Shown here in pieces: positions 1 to 7,823 of a stretch of DNA of 64,000 nt. The notes beneath the pieces were generated by a model. The model searched no databases and was not told where the DNA came from. It worked only from the letters and a program-made list of their open reading frames with translations. A program made the position numbers and the translations under genes. Numbering within the stretch: the first letter of the stretch is position 1; each line of letters opens with the position of its first letter. This DNA is from CAZKCI01 sp964584165 (GTDB lineage Bacteria > Auribacterota > Erginobacteria > Erginobacterales > CAZKCI01): assembly GCA_964584165.1 (NCBI GenBank), contig CAZOYW010000013.1:1-64000 (forward strand). The letters run 5' to 3'.

Positions 1-117
1 CATTTCAAACCGCGAATCGCGCGCTTGCGCGCCGTAGCGCTGCCGACTCCGCCAGAGTAGCCTTGGGCTACGACGGCCGGATCAGCGCGCAGGCGTGAAT
101 CATCGCGAATGGGCCGG
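1..117. repeat. Dispersed composite repeat, copy 1 (cut by window start)
   Basis: Bases 1-95 are identical to 8727-8821, and similarity continues to about base 117. The element carries nested palindromic words (GCGCGCTTGCGCGC, GTAGCCTTGGGCTAC). Its left part, seen in the full copy at 8598-8840, lies outside the window. No coding potential is evident. Confidence 0.9.
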
Positions 118-150
118 GGCGCCATGCGCTATGCCCGAGTAGCCGGGCTG

Positions 151-179
151 GCCCGTTATCCCCGACTGAACGGGCTTTT
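151..179 (+). terminator. Possible terminator of an upstream gene
   Basis: A 7-bp stem (GCCCGTT / AACGGGC) with a loop of about 11 nt is followed by four T residues. It would end a transcript entering from the left. The stem and T run are short, so this is a weak call. Confidence 0.35.
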
Positions 180-192
180 CCCCGGAGGGGAA
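178..192 (+). other. Small GGA-loop hairpin in the ssnA leader
   Basis: TTCCCC-GGA-GGGGAA forms a perfect 6-bp stem with a GGA triloop. The same loop closes the hairpins at the end of rho (56674-56718) and in front of rpmE (56800-56826). It lies about 45 nt before the ssnA start and does not cover the ribosome binding site. Function unknown. Confidence 0.4.
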
Positions 193-236
193 TTGTGGTA
201 ACTAGAACGGTCCAACACGCAGGCAAGGAGAACGAG

Positions 237-1577
237 ATGAGCAAGGAAACGATCGTCGGAAACGGCACCGTGATCACGCTGGGCGAAACCAACCGGGTGA
301 TCGAGAAGGGCGCCGTCCTGATCCGGGACGGGCTGATCGCCGCGGTGGGGAAGGACGCCGCGGTCCGCCGGCGGGCCCCCAAGGCGAAATACGTCGACGC
401 CGAGGGGATGCTGATCATGCCCGGCTTCATCAATTGCCACCACCACCTCTACAGCACCTTCGCCCGCGGCCTCTCCCCCAAGCCGCCCGCCCCCTACACC
501 TTCGTCGAGATCCTGGAGCGGATGTGGTGGCCCCTGGACAAGGCGCTCGAGAAGGGCGACCTCTTCTACAGCGCGATCATCCCCCTGATGGACTGCATCA
601 AGAAGGGGGTGACCGCGATCATCGACCACCACGAGAGCCAGGGCTACCAGGCGGGGTGCCTGGACGAGCTCGGGAAGGCGGTGGAGGCGGCCGGGATCCG
701 GGGTTCGCTCACGCTTGGGATCTCCGACCGCTACGGGAAGGGGGAGGAGGGGATCGAGGAGAATATCCGCTTCATCCGGAAGGTCAAGGCCATCCCCCCC
801 TCGCCGGAGAAGCTCCTCTCCGCGATGTTCGGCCTCCACGCCGCCTTCACCGTGGAGGACGGGTCGCTGGAGCGGGCGGTGGCGGCGGCGGACGAGCTCA
901 AGGTCGGCTTCCACACCCATGTGGCCGAGGCCGCCTCCGACGAGGAGGCCTCGGTCTCCCGGCACGGGATGCGCGTCCTGGAGCGGCTCCGCCGCAAGGG
1001 AGCGCTGGGGCCCAAGACGCTGGCCATCCACTGCGTCCACATCAATGAGGCGGAGATGGAGATCCTGAAGGCGACCGGGACGGCGGCGGTCCACAACCCG
1101 CAGTCGAACATGAACAACGCGGTGGGCGCGGCCCCGGTCCTGGAGATGCTGGCCAAGGGAATCCTGGTCGGCCTGGGATCGGACGGGATGACCTCCAACA
1201 TCTGCGACGAGGTCCGCTGCGCCAACATCCTCCACAAGTTCGCCAAGCGCGACCCCCGGGTCGCCTTCGTCGAGTCCTGCCAGCTCCTCCTCGCCAACAA
1301 CGCCCGGATCGCCTCCCGCCAGTTCGGTCTGGAGCTGGGGGCGCTCAAGGAGGGAGCGGCCGGGGACGTGATCGTGATCGACTACACGCCCCCCACGCCG
1401 CTCCACGAGGGGTCGTTCCTGGGGCACTTCCTCTTCGGGATCTGCGGCGCCCCGGTGGACACCACGATCGTAGCCGGCCAGACCCTGCTTCGGCACCGGA
1501 AGCTCACGAACCTCGAAGAGGAAGAGCTCTCGGCCCGCTCCCGGACGCTGGCGAAGAAGTTCTACAAACGGTTCTAG
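237..1577 (+). CDS. ssnA: SsnA-type amidohydrolase (putative aminohydrolase)
   Basis: This is a 446-residue cytosolic metal-dependent hydrolase of the amidohydrolase superfamily. The N-terminal beta-sandwich segment (GTVITLGETN...VLIRDGLIAAVG) leads into the first metal motif, NCHHHLYS. GVTAIIDHHES, GLHAAFT and a late GSDGM (metal aspartate) follow. The run RMWWPLDKALEKGDLFYSA matches SsnA as known from E. coli and from purine/selenium gene clusters better than guanine deaminase or atrazine-type hydrolases. The substrate of SsnA is not established. ATG 237 is chosen over an in-frame GTG at 195 because AAGGAG lies at 225-230. No purine-catabolism or selenium genes are adjacent. Confidence 0.8.
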   Translation: MSKETIVGNGTVITLGETNRVIEKGAVLIRDGLIAAVGKDAAVRRRAPKAKYVDAEGMLIMPGFINCHHHLYSTFARGLSPKPPAPYTFVEILERMWWPLDKALEKGDLFYSAIIPLMDCIKKGVTAIIDHHESQGYQAGCLDELGKAVEAAGIRGSLTLGISDRYGKGEEGIEENIRFIRKVKAIPPSPEKLLSAMFGLHAAFTVEDGSLERAVAAADELKVGFHTHVAEAASDEEASVSRHGMRVLERLRRKGALGPKTLAIHCVHINEAEMEILKATGTAAVHNPQSNMNNAVGAAPVLEMLAKGILVGLGSDGMTSNICDEVRCANILHKFAKRDPRVAFVESCQLLLANNARIASRQFGLELGALKEGAAGDVIVIDYTPPTPLHEGSFLGHFLFGICGAPVDTTIVAGQTLLRHRKLTNLEEEELSARSRTLAKKFYKRF

Positions 1578-1584
1578 AACAGAA

Positions 1585-1687
1585 CATATCTCATTTATCA
1601 TTTGTCATTTTTCAACTAACAAGTGGCCCGGCGATTTTGACCCGCCAACTTGATAAATGGAAAATGACAAATGATAAATGAGATATG
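1585..1687. terminator. 27-bp perfect inverted repeat between convergent genes
   Basis: The arms 1585-1611 and 1661-1687 are exact reverse complements over 27 bp, built from the word ATTTATCATTTGTC, with a 49-bp spacer. They lie between the stop of ssnA (1577) and the stop of nadE on the other strand (1695). A bidirectional transcription stop is a reasonable inference, but the arms carry no T tract. The arms are A+T-rich against a G+C-rich background. Confidence 0.6.
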
Positions 1688-1694
1688 ATCTGGT

Positions 1695-2486
1695 TTACTT
1701 CCGCCACTTCTCCGGGATCGCGGCGGTGGGGGGAAAATCGACCTTGTGCCGGTTCAGCTGGATGCGCCTCAGGATGGCCCCCACCGTCTCCGGGGGGAAG
1801 CCCGCCGCCACCAGCTCGTCGTCTCCGAGCTTCTTGTCCAGGTGGAGGTGGAGGAAGCGGTCGAGGAGATCGTAGCTGAAACCCATCTCCTTCTCGTCGG
1901 TCTGCCCCTTCCAGAAGCCGGCGCTCGGCGCCTTGTCGAGGATCATCCGGGGAAGCGAGAGCGAGTAGCCGAGCTGGCGGACCTCGCACTTGAAGAGCCC
2001 CCCGATCGGCTCTACGTCCGCCCCCCCGTCCCCGAACTTGGTGAAGTAGCCCAGGGCGAGCTCGGTCCGGTTGCTTGTCCCGAGGACCAGGGCGTCGTGG
2101 AAGGAGGCCCAGTCGTAGAGGATGGACATCCGCTCCCGGGCCATCTTGTTCCCGCGGCGGAGGAGGCTGGCCCGGGGGAAGTGGCGGAAGTAGGCGTCGA
2201 TCATCGGCGTGATCTCGATCGTCTTGTGCCGGATCTGGAGCATCCGGCAGAGGTGCTCGGCGTCGCGCGCCTCCTCGGGAGGGGTGGTGTGGTAGGGAAG
2301 GATGAGGCCGATGACGCGGCGGTGGCCCAGGGCTTCCCGGGCCAGGGCCGCGGTCAGGGCGGAGTCGATCCCGCCGGAGATCCCCAGGATGACCTTCTCC
2401 TTGCCCGCCTTTTCCACCCGCTCCTGGATGAACTCGGCGAGATACTTCTCCACCTTCCAGGCGTCGATCTGGGGGAGTTCGGTCAT
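1695..2486 (-). CDS. nadE: NAD+ synthase (ammonia-dependent type)
   Basis: The enzyme converts nicotinic acid adenine dinucleotide to NAD+ using ATP and ammonia. The 263-residue protein has the ATP pyrophosphatase signature GISGGIDSA near residue 36, the segment LILPYHTTPPEEARDAE, and the NAAD-site run LVLGTSNRTELALGYFTKFGDGGADVEPIGGLFK. The length matches single-domain NadE. No glutaminase (nitrilase) domain is attached, so it probably uses free ammonia. GGAGGTT (2489-2495 on this strand) sits directly before ATG 2486. The gene stands alone and is convergent with ssnA. Confidence 0.93.
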   Translation of the reverse strand: MTELPQIDAWKVEKYLAEFIQERVEKAGKEKVILGISGGIDSALTAALAREALGHRRVIGLILPYHTTPPEEARDAEHLCRMLQIRHKTIEITPMIDAYFRHFPRASLLRRGNKMARERMSILYDWASFHDALVLGTSNRTELALGYFTKFGDGGADVEPIGGLFKCEVRQLGYSLSLPRMILDKAPSAGFWKGQTDEKEMGFSYDLLDRFLHLHLDKKLGDDELVAAGFPPETVGAILRRIQLNRHKVDFPPTAAIPEKWRK

Positions 2487-2559
2487 GATAACCTCCGGCG
2501 GGAAAGAGTAGACGGTCGCCGGCGAGATGTCAAACGGTCTCCGGCGCCGCGGCCCCGGC

Positions 2560-2598
2560 GATCGGACGGATCGGTCGAATCGGACCGATCGGACCGAT
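2560..2598. repeat. Short imperfect repeat of a GATCGGACC word
   Basis: Several overlapping copies of CGGAC/CGGAT and GATCGGACCGAT form an imperfect palindromic array upstream of the 241-bp element. It is one of many low-complexity word arrays in the spacers of this window. Confidence 0.6.
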
Positions 2599-2619
2599 AA
2601 ACCGAACCCGGCCGGTCTC

Positions 2620-2860
2620 GTAAGGCCTCAGTCGCGCGGTGTCCGCCCGCGCCCCGAAAATTTCGGGGCGCTCTGGAGTGCGGCGCCTGGGCGCCGCTTT
2701 AATATCGCGCTGACACGTCGGAGCGATTCACAGCGGCCTCGCGCCGCCGCAGTCCAAACGCGCCATCCGCACGGATACGGCGGAAGGCGAAAGAGAAGGC
2801 AACGTCTCCTCGACTCCGATTGGGCCAGGCCAGTCCGCCACCGCGTAACTGAGGCCTTAC
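2620..2860. repeat. 241-bp palindromic element with 22-bp terminal inverted repeats
   Basis: The ends 2620-2641 and 2839-2860 are inverted copies of GTAAGGCCTCAGT..CGCGGTG with two mismatches in 22. Two strong hairpins lie inside: 2649-2671 (11-bp arms, GCGCCCCGAAA) and 2680-2697 (GCGGCGC-CTGG-GCGCCGC). A related solo end occurs at 47763-47783. No open reading frame with coding character is present. It fills most of the 467-bp nadE-apgM spacer, in which I see nothing coding. Confidence 0.6.
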
Positions 2861-2879
2861 CCGGGCTCCGCCTTCCGGC

Positions 2880-2908
2880 TTTCCGGCCCTTCGCGCTCGT
2901 GATAAAAT
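2880..2908 (+). promoter_or_regulatory. Candidate promoter for apgM
   Basis: TTTCCG (2880-2885) and an extended -10, TGATAAAAT (2900-2908), are separated by 17 bp. The start codon follows 46 bp downstream. The -35 match is weak, so the call rests on the -10. Confidence 0.35.
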
Positions 2909-2953
2909 CGGTCTAAAACCGCGCCCGAGCCGGGCGCGGGAGGAGGCAGTCCC

Positions 2954-4159
2954 ATGGTCCCCGAATCGGTCATGAAATCGCTGTCCGTCTCGACCCCCAC
3001 CCGCATCGTCCTTTTGGTCATGGACGGCCTGGGCGACGTTCGCCAACAGGGGAAGACGCCCCTGGAGGCGGCCCACACGCCCGTCCTCGACCGCCTGGCG
3101 GCGGAGGGGACGCTGGGCTTGAGCGACCCCATCGCCTCCGGGATCACGCCGGGCTCCGGCCCCGCCCACGTCTCCCTCTTCGGCTACGACCCCATCCGCT
3201 ACCAGATCGGGCGGGGAATCCTGGAGGCGACCGGGATCGAGATGAAGCTCGAAGCCTCCGACGTCGCCACCCGGGGGAATTTCGCCTCCATGGACGGCGA
3301 GGGGCTGATCACCGACCGCCGGGCCGGGCGGATCTCCACCGAGAAGAACGCCGAGCTCACCGCGCTCATGAGCGCCGCCATCCCGGAGGTCCAGGGGGCG
3401 GAGGTCATCCTGCGCACGGTCAAGGAGCACCGCTTCGTCGCGGTCTTCCGGGGGAAGGGGCTCGACCCCCGGGTAAGCGAGACCGATCCCCAGGCCCTGG
3501 GCAAGAAGAGCCTTCCGGCCTCTCCCCTGGTCCCGGAGGCGGCGAAGACCGCAGCGGCGGTCAACGAGTTCATCGCCCGGGCCAACGCGACGCTTCAGTC
3601 CCACCACCCCGCCAACACCCTCCTCCTGCGCGGCTTCTCCTCGCCCCCGACCATCCCCCAGATGCAGGAGCTCTACAAGCTCAACCCGGCGGCGATCGCC
3701 ACCTACCCGATGTACCGGGGACTGGCCCGCCTCGTCGGGATGACGATCCTCCCGACCGGGGAGACGGTGGCGGACGAGTTCGAGACGCTCCGGAAGAACT
3801 GGGAACGCTTCGACTTCTTCTTCGTCCACGTCAAGAAGACCGACTCCTACGGCGAGGACGGGAACTTCGCGGCCAAGGTCAAGGTGATCGAGGAGGTGGA
3901 CCGGCTGCTCCCCCGCCTCCTCGAGCTCAAGCCGGACGTGCTGGCCGTCACCGGGGACCATTCCACCCCCTGCCTGCTCAAGGGCCATTCCTGGCACCCC
4001 AACCCCTTCCTCCTCTCCTCGCCCTTCGTCCGGGTGGACGAAGCGGAGGCCTTCTCCGAGGCCCAGTGCCTCCGGGGCGGGCTGGGGCGATTCCCGGCGG
4101 AGGAGGCGATGGCGCTTCTGCTCGCGAACGCGCTCAAGCTGGAGAAGTTCGGGGCCTGA
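2954..4159 (+). CDS. apgM: Archaeal-type cofactor-independent phosphoglycerate mutase
   Basis: The enzyme interconverts 3- and 2-phosphoglycerate in glycolysis and gluconeogenesis without 2,3-bisphosphoglycerate. The 401-residue protein begins its alkaline-phosphatase-type fold with VLLVMDGLGD. The phosphorylated serine lies in GITPGSGPAHVSLFGYDP, and the metal-binding end is VTGDHSTPCLLKGHSWHPNP. The length of about 400 residues is that of ApgM rather than GpmI (about 510). An AGGAGG box (2941-2946) is well placed for ATG 2954; ATG 2972 is a weaker alternative. A strong terminator hairpin begins at the stop codon. Confidence 0.92.
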   Translation: MVPESVMKSLSVSTPTRIVLLVMDGLGDVRQQGKTPLEAAHTPVLDRLAAEGTLGLSDPIASGITPGSGPAHVSLFGYDPIRYQIGRGILEATGIEMKLEASDVATRGNFASMDGEGLITDRRAGRISTEKNAELTALMSAAIPEVQGAEVILRTVKEHRFVAVFRGKGLDPRVSETDPQALGKKSLPASPLVPEAAKTAAAVNEFIARANATLQSHHPANTLLLRGFSSPPTIPQMQELYKLNPAAIATYPMYRGLARLVGMTILPTGETVADEFETLRKNWERFDFFFVHVKKTDSYGEDGNFAAKVKVIEEVDRLLPRLLELKPDVLAVTGDHSTPCLLKGHSWHPNPFLLSSPFVRVDEAEAFSEAQCLRGGLGRFPAEEAMALLLANALKLEKFGA

Positions 4160-4204
4160 AAACTCCCCGGGGCGCTTCCGCACCCCGGGGAGTTTTCAGG
4201 TTTG
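4155..4204 (+). terminator. Rho-independent terminator of apgM
   Basis: Perfect 18-bp arms (4155-4172 and 4183-4200, core ACTCCCCGGGG) with a 10-nt loop are followed by TTTG. The apgM stop codon lies inside the left arm. The mirrored A run also allows termination from the other side. Confidence 0.85.
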
Positions 4205-4332
4205 TTCGCAATCGATGGTCGGGGGTCGAAGATAGCGAAAACCGTTGGCGAAGATTGCTCAGTTGCGTCCGGGGAGGCAGACGCAGCTTACGGATCGCGC
4301 AAGATGCACTCGGGACGGAAGGAACCGCTCGT

Positions 4333-5352
4333 ATGACCGGGGAGAAGAGAGCGCAATTCTGGGAGAAGGCGGAGGGCGGCAAGGTCCGCTGCTCGCTCTG
4401 CGCCCATCGCTGCCTGATCGGCGAGGGGAAGCGGGGGATCTGCGGGGTGCGGGAGAACCGCTCCGGCGTCCTCCGCTCGCTGGTCTACCGGAAGGCGATC
4501 GCCGCCCAGGTCGATCCGATCGAGAAGAAGCCGCTTTTCCACTTCCTCCCCGGCACGCTCTCCTACTCCGTGGCCACGGCCGGCTGCAACTTCCGCTGCC
4601 TCAACTGCCAGAACGCCGACATCTCCCAGATGCCCCGGGAAGAGGGGGCGATCGCCGGGCGCGACCTCCCCCCGGAGACCGCGGCGGAGGAGGCGAGGCT
4701 GCGGGGCTGCCGCTCCGTCTCCTACACCTACACCGAGCCGACGGTCTTTTTCGAGTATGCCGCGGAGATCGCCGCCGCCGCGAGAACCCGCGGGCTCAAG
4801 AACGTCTTCGTCACCAACGGCTACATGACCGCGGAGGCCCTGGAGGCGGCCGCCCCCTGGCTCGACGCGGCGAACGTGGATCTCAAGTTCTTCCGGGATG
4901 AATCCTACCGGACGATCTGCGGGGCCCGCCTCCAGCCGGTCCTGGAGACGATCGCGGGGATGAGGAAGCGCGGGATCTGGGTGGAGGCGACCACCCTGGT
5001 CATCCCCGGGCACAACGACTCGGACTCCGAGCTCGGGGAGATCGCCTCCTTCCTGGCTTCGGTCGGGAAGGATCTTCCCTGGCACGTCTCCGCCTTCCAC
5101 CCGGCCTATCGGCTGACCGGCGCCGACCGTACGCCCGCCGCCACCCTGGGGCGGGCCCGGGCGATCGGCCTAGCGGCCGGCCTCCGCCACGTCTACACGG
5201 GTAACCTCCCGGGCGACCGGGGGGAGAACACCTTCTGCTCCCGCTGCGGGAAGGAGATCGTTTCCCGCTGCGGCTTCCAGGTGACGGGGATGTCGCTCCG
5301 GGGGGGAAAATGCGCATTCTGCGGCGAGGCGGCGGCGGGGGTGTGGGAGTGA
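4333..5352 (+). CDS. amrS: AmmeMemoRadiSam-type radical SAM enzyme
   Basis: This is a 339-residue radical SAM protein of the AmrS/PflA-like family. An N-terminal cysteine cluster (CSLCAHRC..GKRGICGVR) precedes the [4Fe-4S] motif CNFRCLNC near residue 90. SYTYTEPTVFFEY and the SAM/substrate segments (VFVTNGYM, NVDLKFF) follow, with a C-terminal zinc-type cluster CSRCGKE...CAFCGEAA. The family is named for co-occurrence with AMMECR1 and MEMO proteins, but neither partner is in this window and the reaction is unknown. ATG 4333 is chosen because the family start lies there; upstream in-frame sequence overlaps apgM. The Shine-Dalgarno (SD) sequence is poor (GGAACC). Confidence 0.85.
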   Translation: MTGEKRAQFWEKAEGGKVRCSLCAHRCLIGEGKRGICGVRENRSGVLRSLVYRKAIAAQVDPIEKKPLFHFLPGTLSYSVATAGCNFRCLNCQNADISQMPREEGAIAGRDLPPETAAEEARLRGCRSVSYTYTEPTVFFEYAAEIAAAARTRGLKNVFVTNGYMTAEALEAAAPWLDAANVDLKFFRDESYRTICGARLQPVLETIAGMRKRGIWVEATTLVIPGHNDSDSELGEIASFLASVGKDLPWHVSAFHPAYRLTGADRTPAATLGRARAIGLAAGLRHVYTGNLPGDRGENTFCSRCGKEIVSRCGFQVTGMSLRGGKCAFCGEAAAGVWE

Positions 5353-5387
5353 CTACGGCCGGGCGAAAAAATATGCGCTTGGGATCA

Positions 5388-5432
5388 ATGGACGGTATGG
5401 ACGGTATGGACGAAATGGACGATATGGACGCG
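5388..5432. repeat. 9-bp minisatellite ATGGACGNN, five units
   Basis: Five consecutive units of ATGGAC plus three variable bases. The same array (four units) occurs inside the radical SAM gene at 14763-14798, where it is translated. Confidence 0.85.
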
Positions 5433-5445
5433 GCCGGGCCCGGCG

Positions 5446-5570
5446 GAAGACTTCCACGAATTTGCACGAATCAACACGAATGAACCCGGTCTAGCCCGGC
5501 GGGCGATCACCCCCGATGGATCGGGGCAGGAAGGATCGCCCCTACGGAATTTCAACCGCGAATCTTCACG
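5446..5570. repeat. Dispersed composite repeat, copy 2
   Basis: A CCACGAATTTGCACGAAT-type left part is followed by the core GGCGGGCGATCACCCCCGAT, GGATCGGGGCAGGAAGG and TTTCAACCGCGAATC. The same order is found at 8598, 11691 and 15207. The right end lies only a few bases before ATG 5574, so the element forms the leader of the next gene. Confidence 0.88.
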
Positions 5571-5573
5571 AAC

Positions 5574-6403
5574 ATGACAATCCGCGGACAGCTCTGGGCG
5601 GCGGCGGCGATCCTGGCCGTCCTCGCGGGGTACGGATGCGGAGGGGAGCGGGCCGCCCCGCCCCCCGTTGCGGTGGTCAACGGCCATGAGATCGCGGCGG
5701 CCGATCTCGAGAGGGAGCTGGCCTCCCTCTCCCGCCCGCCCACCCCCGCCGAGAGGCGGCGGGCGCTCGGGCTGCTGATCAACCGCCGACTCCTCCTGGA
5801 CCAGGCGGAGAAGGAGGGGATCGAGAGCCTTCCGGACGTCCAGGCGGCTCTTAGGTCCCAGCGCGATGCGCTCCTGATCGACCGGCTCCTGGAGAAGCAT
5901 TTCGGCCCGGCGCTCTCCGTCAGTCCCGACGAGGTCATCGGGTTCTACCGGTCGAACCCCGACTTCTTCGCCCTTCCGGAGAGACGCCGGATCCGGCAGA
6001 TCGTGACCGCGGAGGAGTGGGAGGCCGCGAAGATCCAGGAGCGGCTGATGGCGAACGGGGATTTCCGGACGCTGGCCCAGGACCACTCGATCCTGCCTCC
6101 CTCTGCCCGGGTCGGCGATCTCGGCTACGTCGTGAAGAAAGACCTGGATCCGCTCCTTGCCGGGCCCGCCTTCAGTCTCGCCACCGGCGCCGCCAGCTCT
6201 CCGATCCAAAGCCGCCTGGGATATCACGTGCTCGAGGTCACGGACATCCGCCCCTCGCGCCAGCTGTCTTTCGCCGAATCGTCCGGGGCCATCCGGAATT
6301 ACCTGACCGTCTCCCGCCAGGAGAAGCTGATCGGAGGCTGGCTCGCCGAGCTCAAGGCCGCCGCCGAGGTCGAGGTCCCGGGGGAGCCGGGAATGATCTC
6401 AGA
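5574..6403 (+). CDS. Parvulin-type peptidyl-prolyl isomerase, exported; 3' end lost in the gap
   Basis: A hydrophobic N-terminus (QLWAAAAILAVLAGYGC) with a weak lipobox suggests a lipoprotein or periplasmic protein. A SurA/PrsA-like chaperone region follows: AVVNGHEIAAADLERELA, LLINRRLLLDQAEKEGI. The parvulin domain then reads IRQIVTAEEWEAAKI, FRTLAQDHSI, GDLGYVVKKDLDPLLAGPAFSL, IQSRLGYHVLEV. It should help fold or assemble envelope proteins. About 277 residues precede the N gap at 6404. The reading frame continues past the gap only through repeat DNA, so the true stop is probably within or near the gap. The SD is not visible because the start abuts a repeat. Confidence 0.75.
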
Positions 6404-6503
6404 NNNNNNNNNNNNNNNNNNNNNNNNNNNNNNNNNNNNNNNNNNNNNNNNNNNNNNNNNNNNNNNNNNNNNNNNNNNNNNNNNNNNNNNNNNNNNNNNN
6501 NNN
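6404..6503. other. Scaffold gap of exactly 100 N
   Basis: One hundred N, the usual placeholder for a gap of unknown size. The sequence on the left (ATGATCTCAGA) and right (TCTCAAATCTCAGA) belongs to the same repeat, so the assembly probably broke in a long repeat array. Confidence 0.95.
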
Positions 6504-6725
6504 TCTCAAATCTCAGATTTCAGAAACTGGCGGGAGGGAGTGATCTCAAATCTCAGATTTCAGAAACTGGCGGGAGGGAGTGATCTCAAATCTCAGATCT
6601 CAGATCTCAAATTTCAAATCTCAAATCTCAAATCTCAAATCTCAGATCTCAAATTTCAAATTTCAAATCTCAGATTGCAGATCTCAAATCTCAGATCACA
6701 AAACCCAAATCGCGGAAATTTGAGG
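6504..6725. repeat. 40-bp tandem repeat followed by a CTCAAAT/CTCAGAT word array
   Basis: Two adjacent copies and part of a third of a 40-bp unit (6504-6583 and on; contains AAACTGGCGGGAGGGAGTGA) run into about 120 bp of the words TCTCAAA, TCTCAGA and TTTCAAA. The same word array occurs at 34201-34380 and in shorter form at 54931-54955. There are no unique spacers, so this is not a CRISPR. Confidence 0.9.
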
Positions 6726-6796
6726 TTTGAGATCGGCGGCGGCTTCCGGCAGTATGGAGCCGGCAAAACGCTCAGCGAAACCGAAGGAGACCGACG

Positions 6797-7609
6797 ATGA
6801 TCGAGCGTCCCAAAAGCGAGTTCGAAAAGAAACTGGACCAAGAGCTGTTGGAGAAGACCAGCGGCCCGTCGCGCCGGGCCGTGGAATACCTCCTCCGGGA
6901 CAAGGCCCTGGAGGCCCTGATGGGTTTCTGCAACGTGGTCTCGATCGAGCGGATGGGTTTCAACGACCACGGCCGGGTCCACGCCAAGATCGCCACCCTG
7001 AACGCGCTCAAGATCATCGGCCTCCTCCATGACGGCGGGATCGAGCCGAACCTGGTCAAGGAAGGGGTGGGCTCCTACGACGACGCCCGGCTGGTGGTGG
7101 CGGTCGCCGGCTTCCTTCACGACCTGGGGATGTCGGTCGGCCGGCAGGAGCACGAGATCCACTCGGTGGCGGTGGGCGACCCCTTCCTCCTGGGGGCGCT
7201 GCGCCACGTCTACGACGACGAGTCGTTGATCTTCGTGCTCCGCTCCTACATCTTCGAGTGCATCATGGGGCACATGGGCCATCTCAAGGTAAGTTCGATC
7301 GAGTCCGGGATCATGCTGGTGGCCGATGGCTGCGACATGGAATACGGCCGGGCCCGGGTGGTCTCCAAGCGCCGCCGCGAGCCGCACGTGGGAGACATCC
7401 ACGCCCACTCGGCGATGAGCGTGACCAACGTCGACCTGATCAAGGGGGAGCAGAAGCCCCTGCAGATCTTCATCCAGATGAAGGACGCCACCGGGATCTT
7501 CCAGGTGGAGGAGATCCTGATGGGGAAGATCGCCCACAGCGCCATCCGCCCCTACATCGAGCTCTCGGTCCAGATCGGGAACGAGCCGAGGATGTACTAT
7601 CTTAAGTGA
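6797..7609 (+). CDS. HD-domain phosphohydrolase
   Basis: A 270-residue soluble protein of the HD superfamily. The metal motifs are visible as DHGRVHAKI (first His, near residue 57), FLHDLGMSVG (HD pair, near residue 105) and a later VADGCDME aspartate. HSAMSVTNVDLIKGEQKP and a C-terminal beta-rich segment (KPLQIFIQMKDATGIFQVEEIL) follow. HD proteins of this layout hydrolyse phosphate esters, often nucleotides or cyclic nucleotides, but nothing here fixes the substrate. The gene stands between two repeat-filled spacers, so it is probably its own transcription unit. The start follows a GGAG-like run at 6786-6790. Confidence 0.7.
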   Translation: MIERPKSEFEKKLDQELLEKTSGPSRRAVEYLLRDKALEALMGFCNVVSIERMGFNDHGRVHAKIATLNALKIIGLLHDGGIEPNLVKEGVGSYDDARLVVAVAGFLHDLGMSVGRQEHEIHSVAVGDPFLLGALRHVYDDESLIFVLRSYIFECIMGHMGHLKVSSIESGIMLVADGCDMEYGRARVVSKRRREPHVGDIHAHSAMSVTNVDLIKGEQKPLQIFIQMKDATGIFQVEEILMGKIAHSAIRPYIELSVQIGNEPRMYYLK

Positions 7610-7670
7610 GAAAGCGCATCCCGCGGGCCGCGTTACGCCGCGAGACTGAAGGGTGGGGGCGGCGAGAGAG

Positions 7671-7763
7671 GTGTAAAGTGAAGGGTGTAAAGTGTAAGGT
7701 GTAAAGTGTAAGGGAAAAACCTACCCCCCTCTCCCTTTCCACATTACGTCTTACACGTTGCAC
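7671..7763. repeat. Inverted word array (GTGTAAAGTGTAAGG)
   Basis: The left array 7671-7714 repeats GTGTAA(A/G)G. The right array 7735-7763 carries the complementary words (CTTTCCACATTACGTCTTACAC), so the pair can fold imperfectly around a spacer of about 20 bp. It lies between the HD gene and lpxH. Confidence 0.75.
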
Positions 7764-7823
7764 GCGACACTGCGCGGTCGCTCAGCAGCGCAGCTCCGCC
7801 AAGATGCGTTCGGACGGGAAGCA

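Noticed and set aside
2699..4183. A 494-codon open frame on the minus strand opposite apgM
   Set aside because: No motifs. It spans a terminator hairpin and the whole apgM gene.
6504..6600. The 40-bp tandem repeat as a CRISPR array
   Set aside because: Units are directly adjacent with no unique spacers, and no cas gene is in the window.
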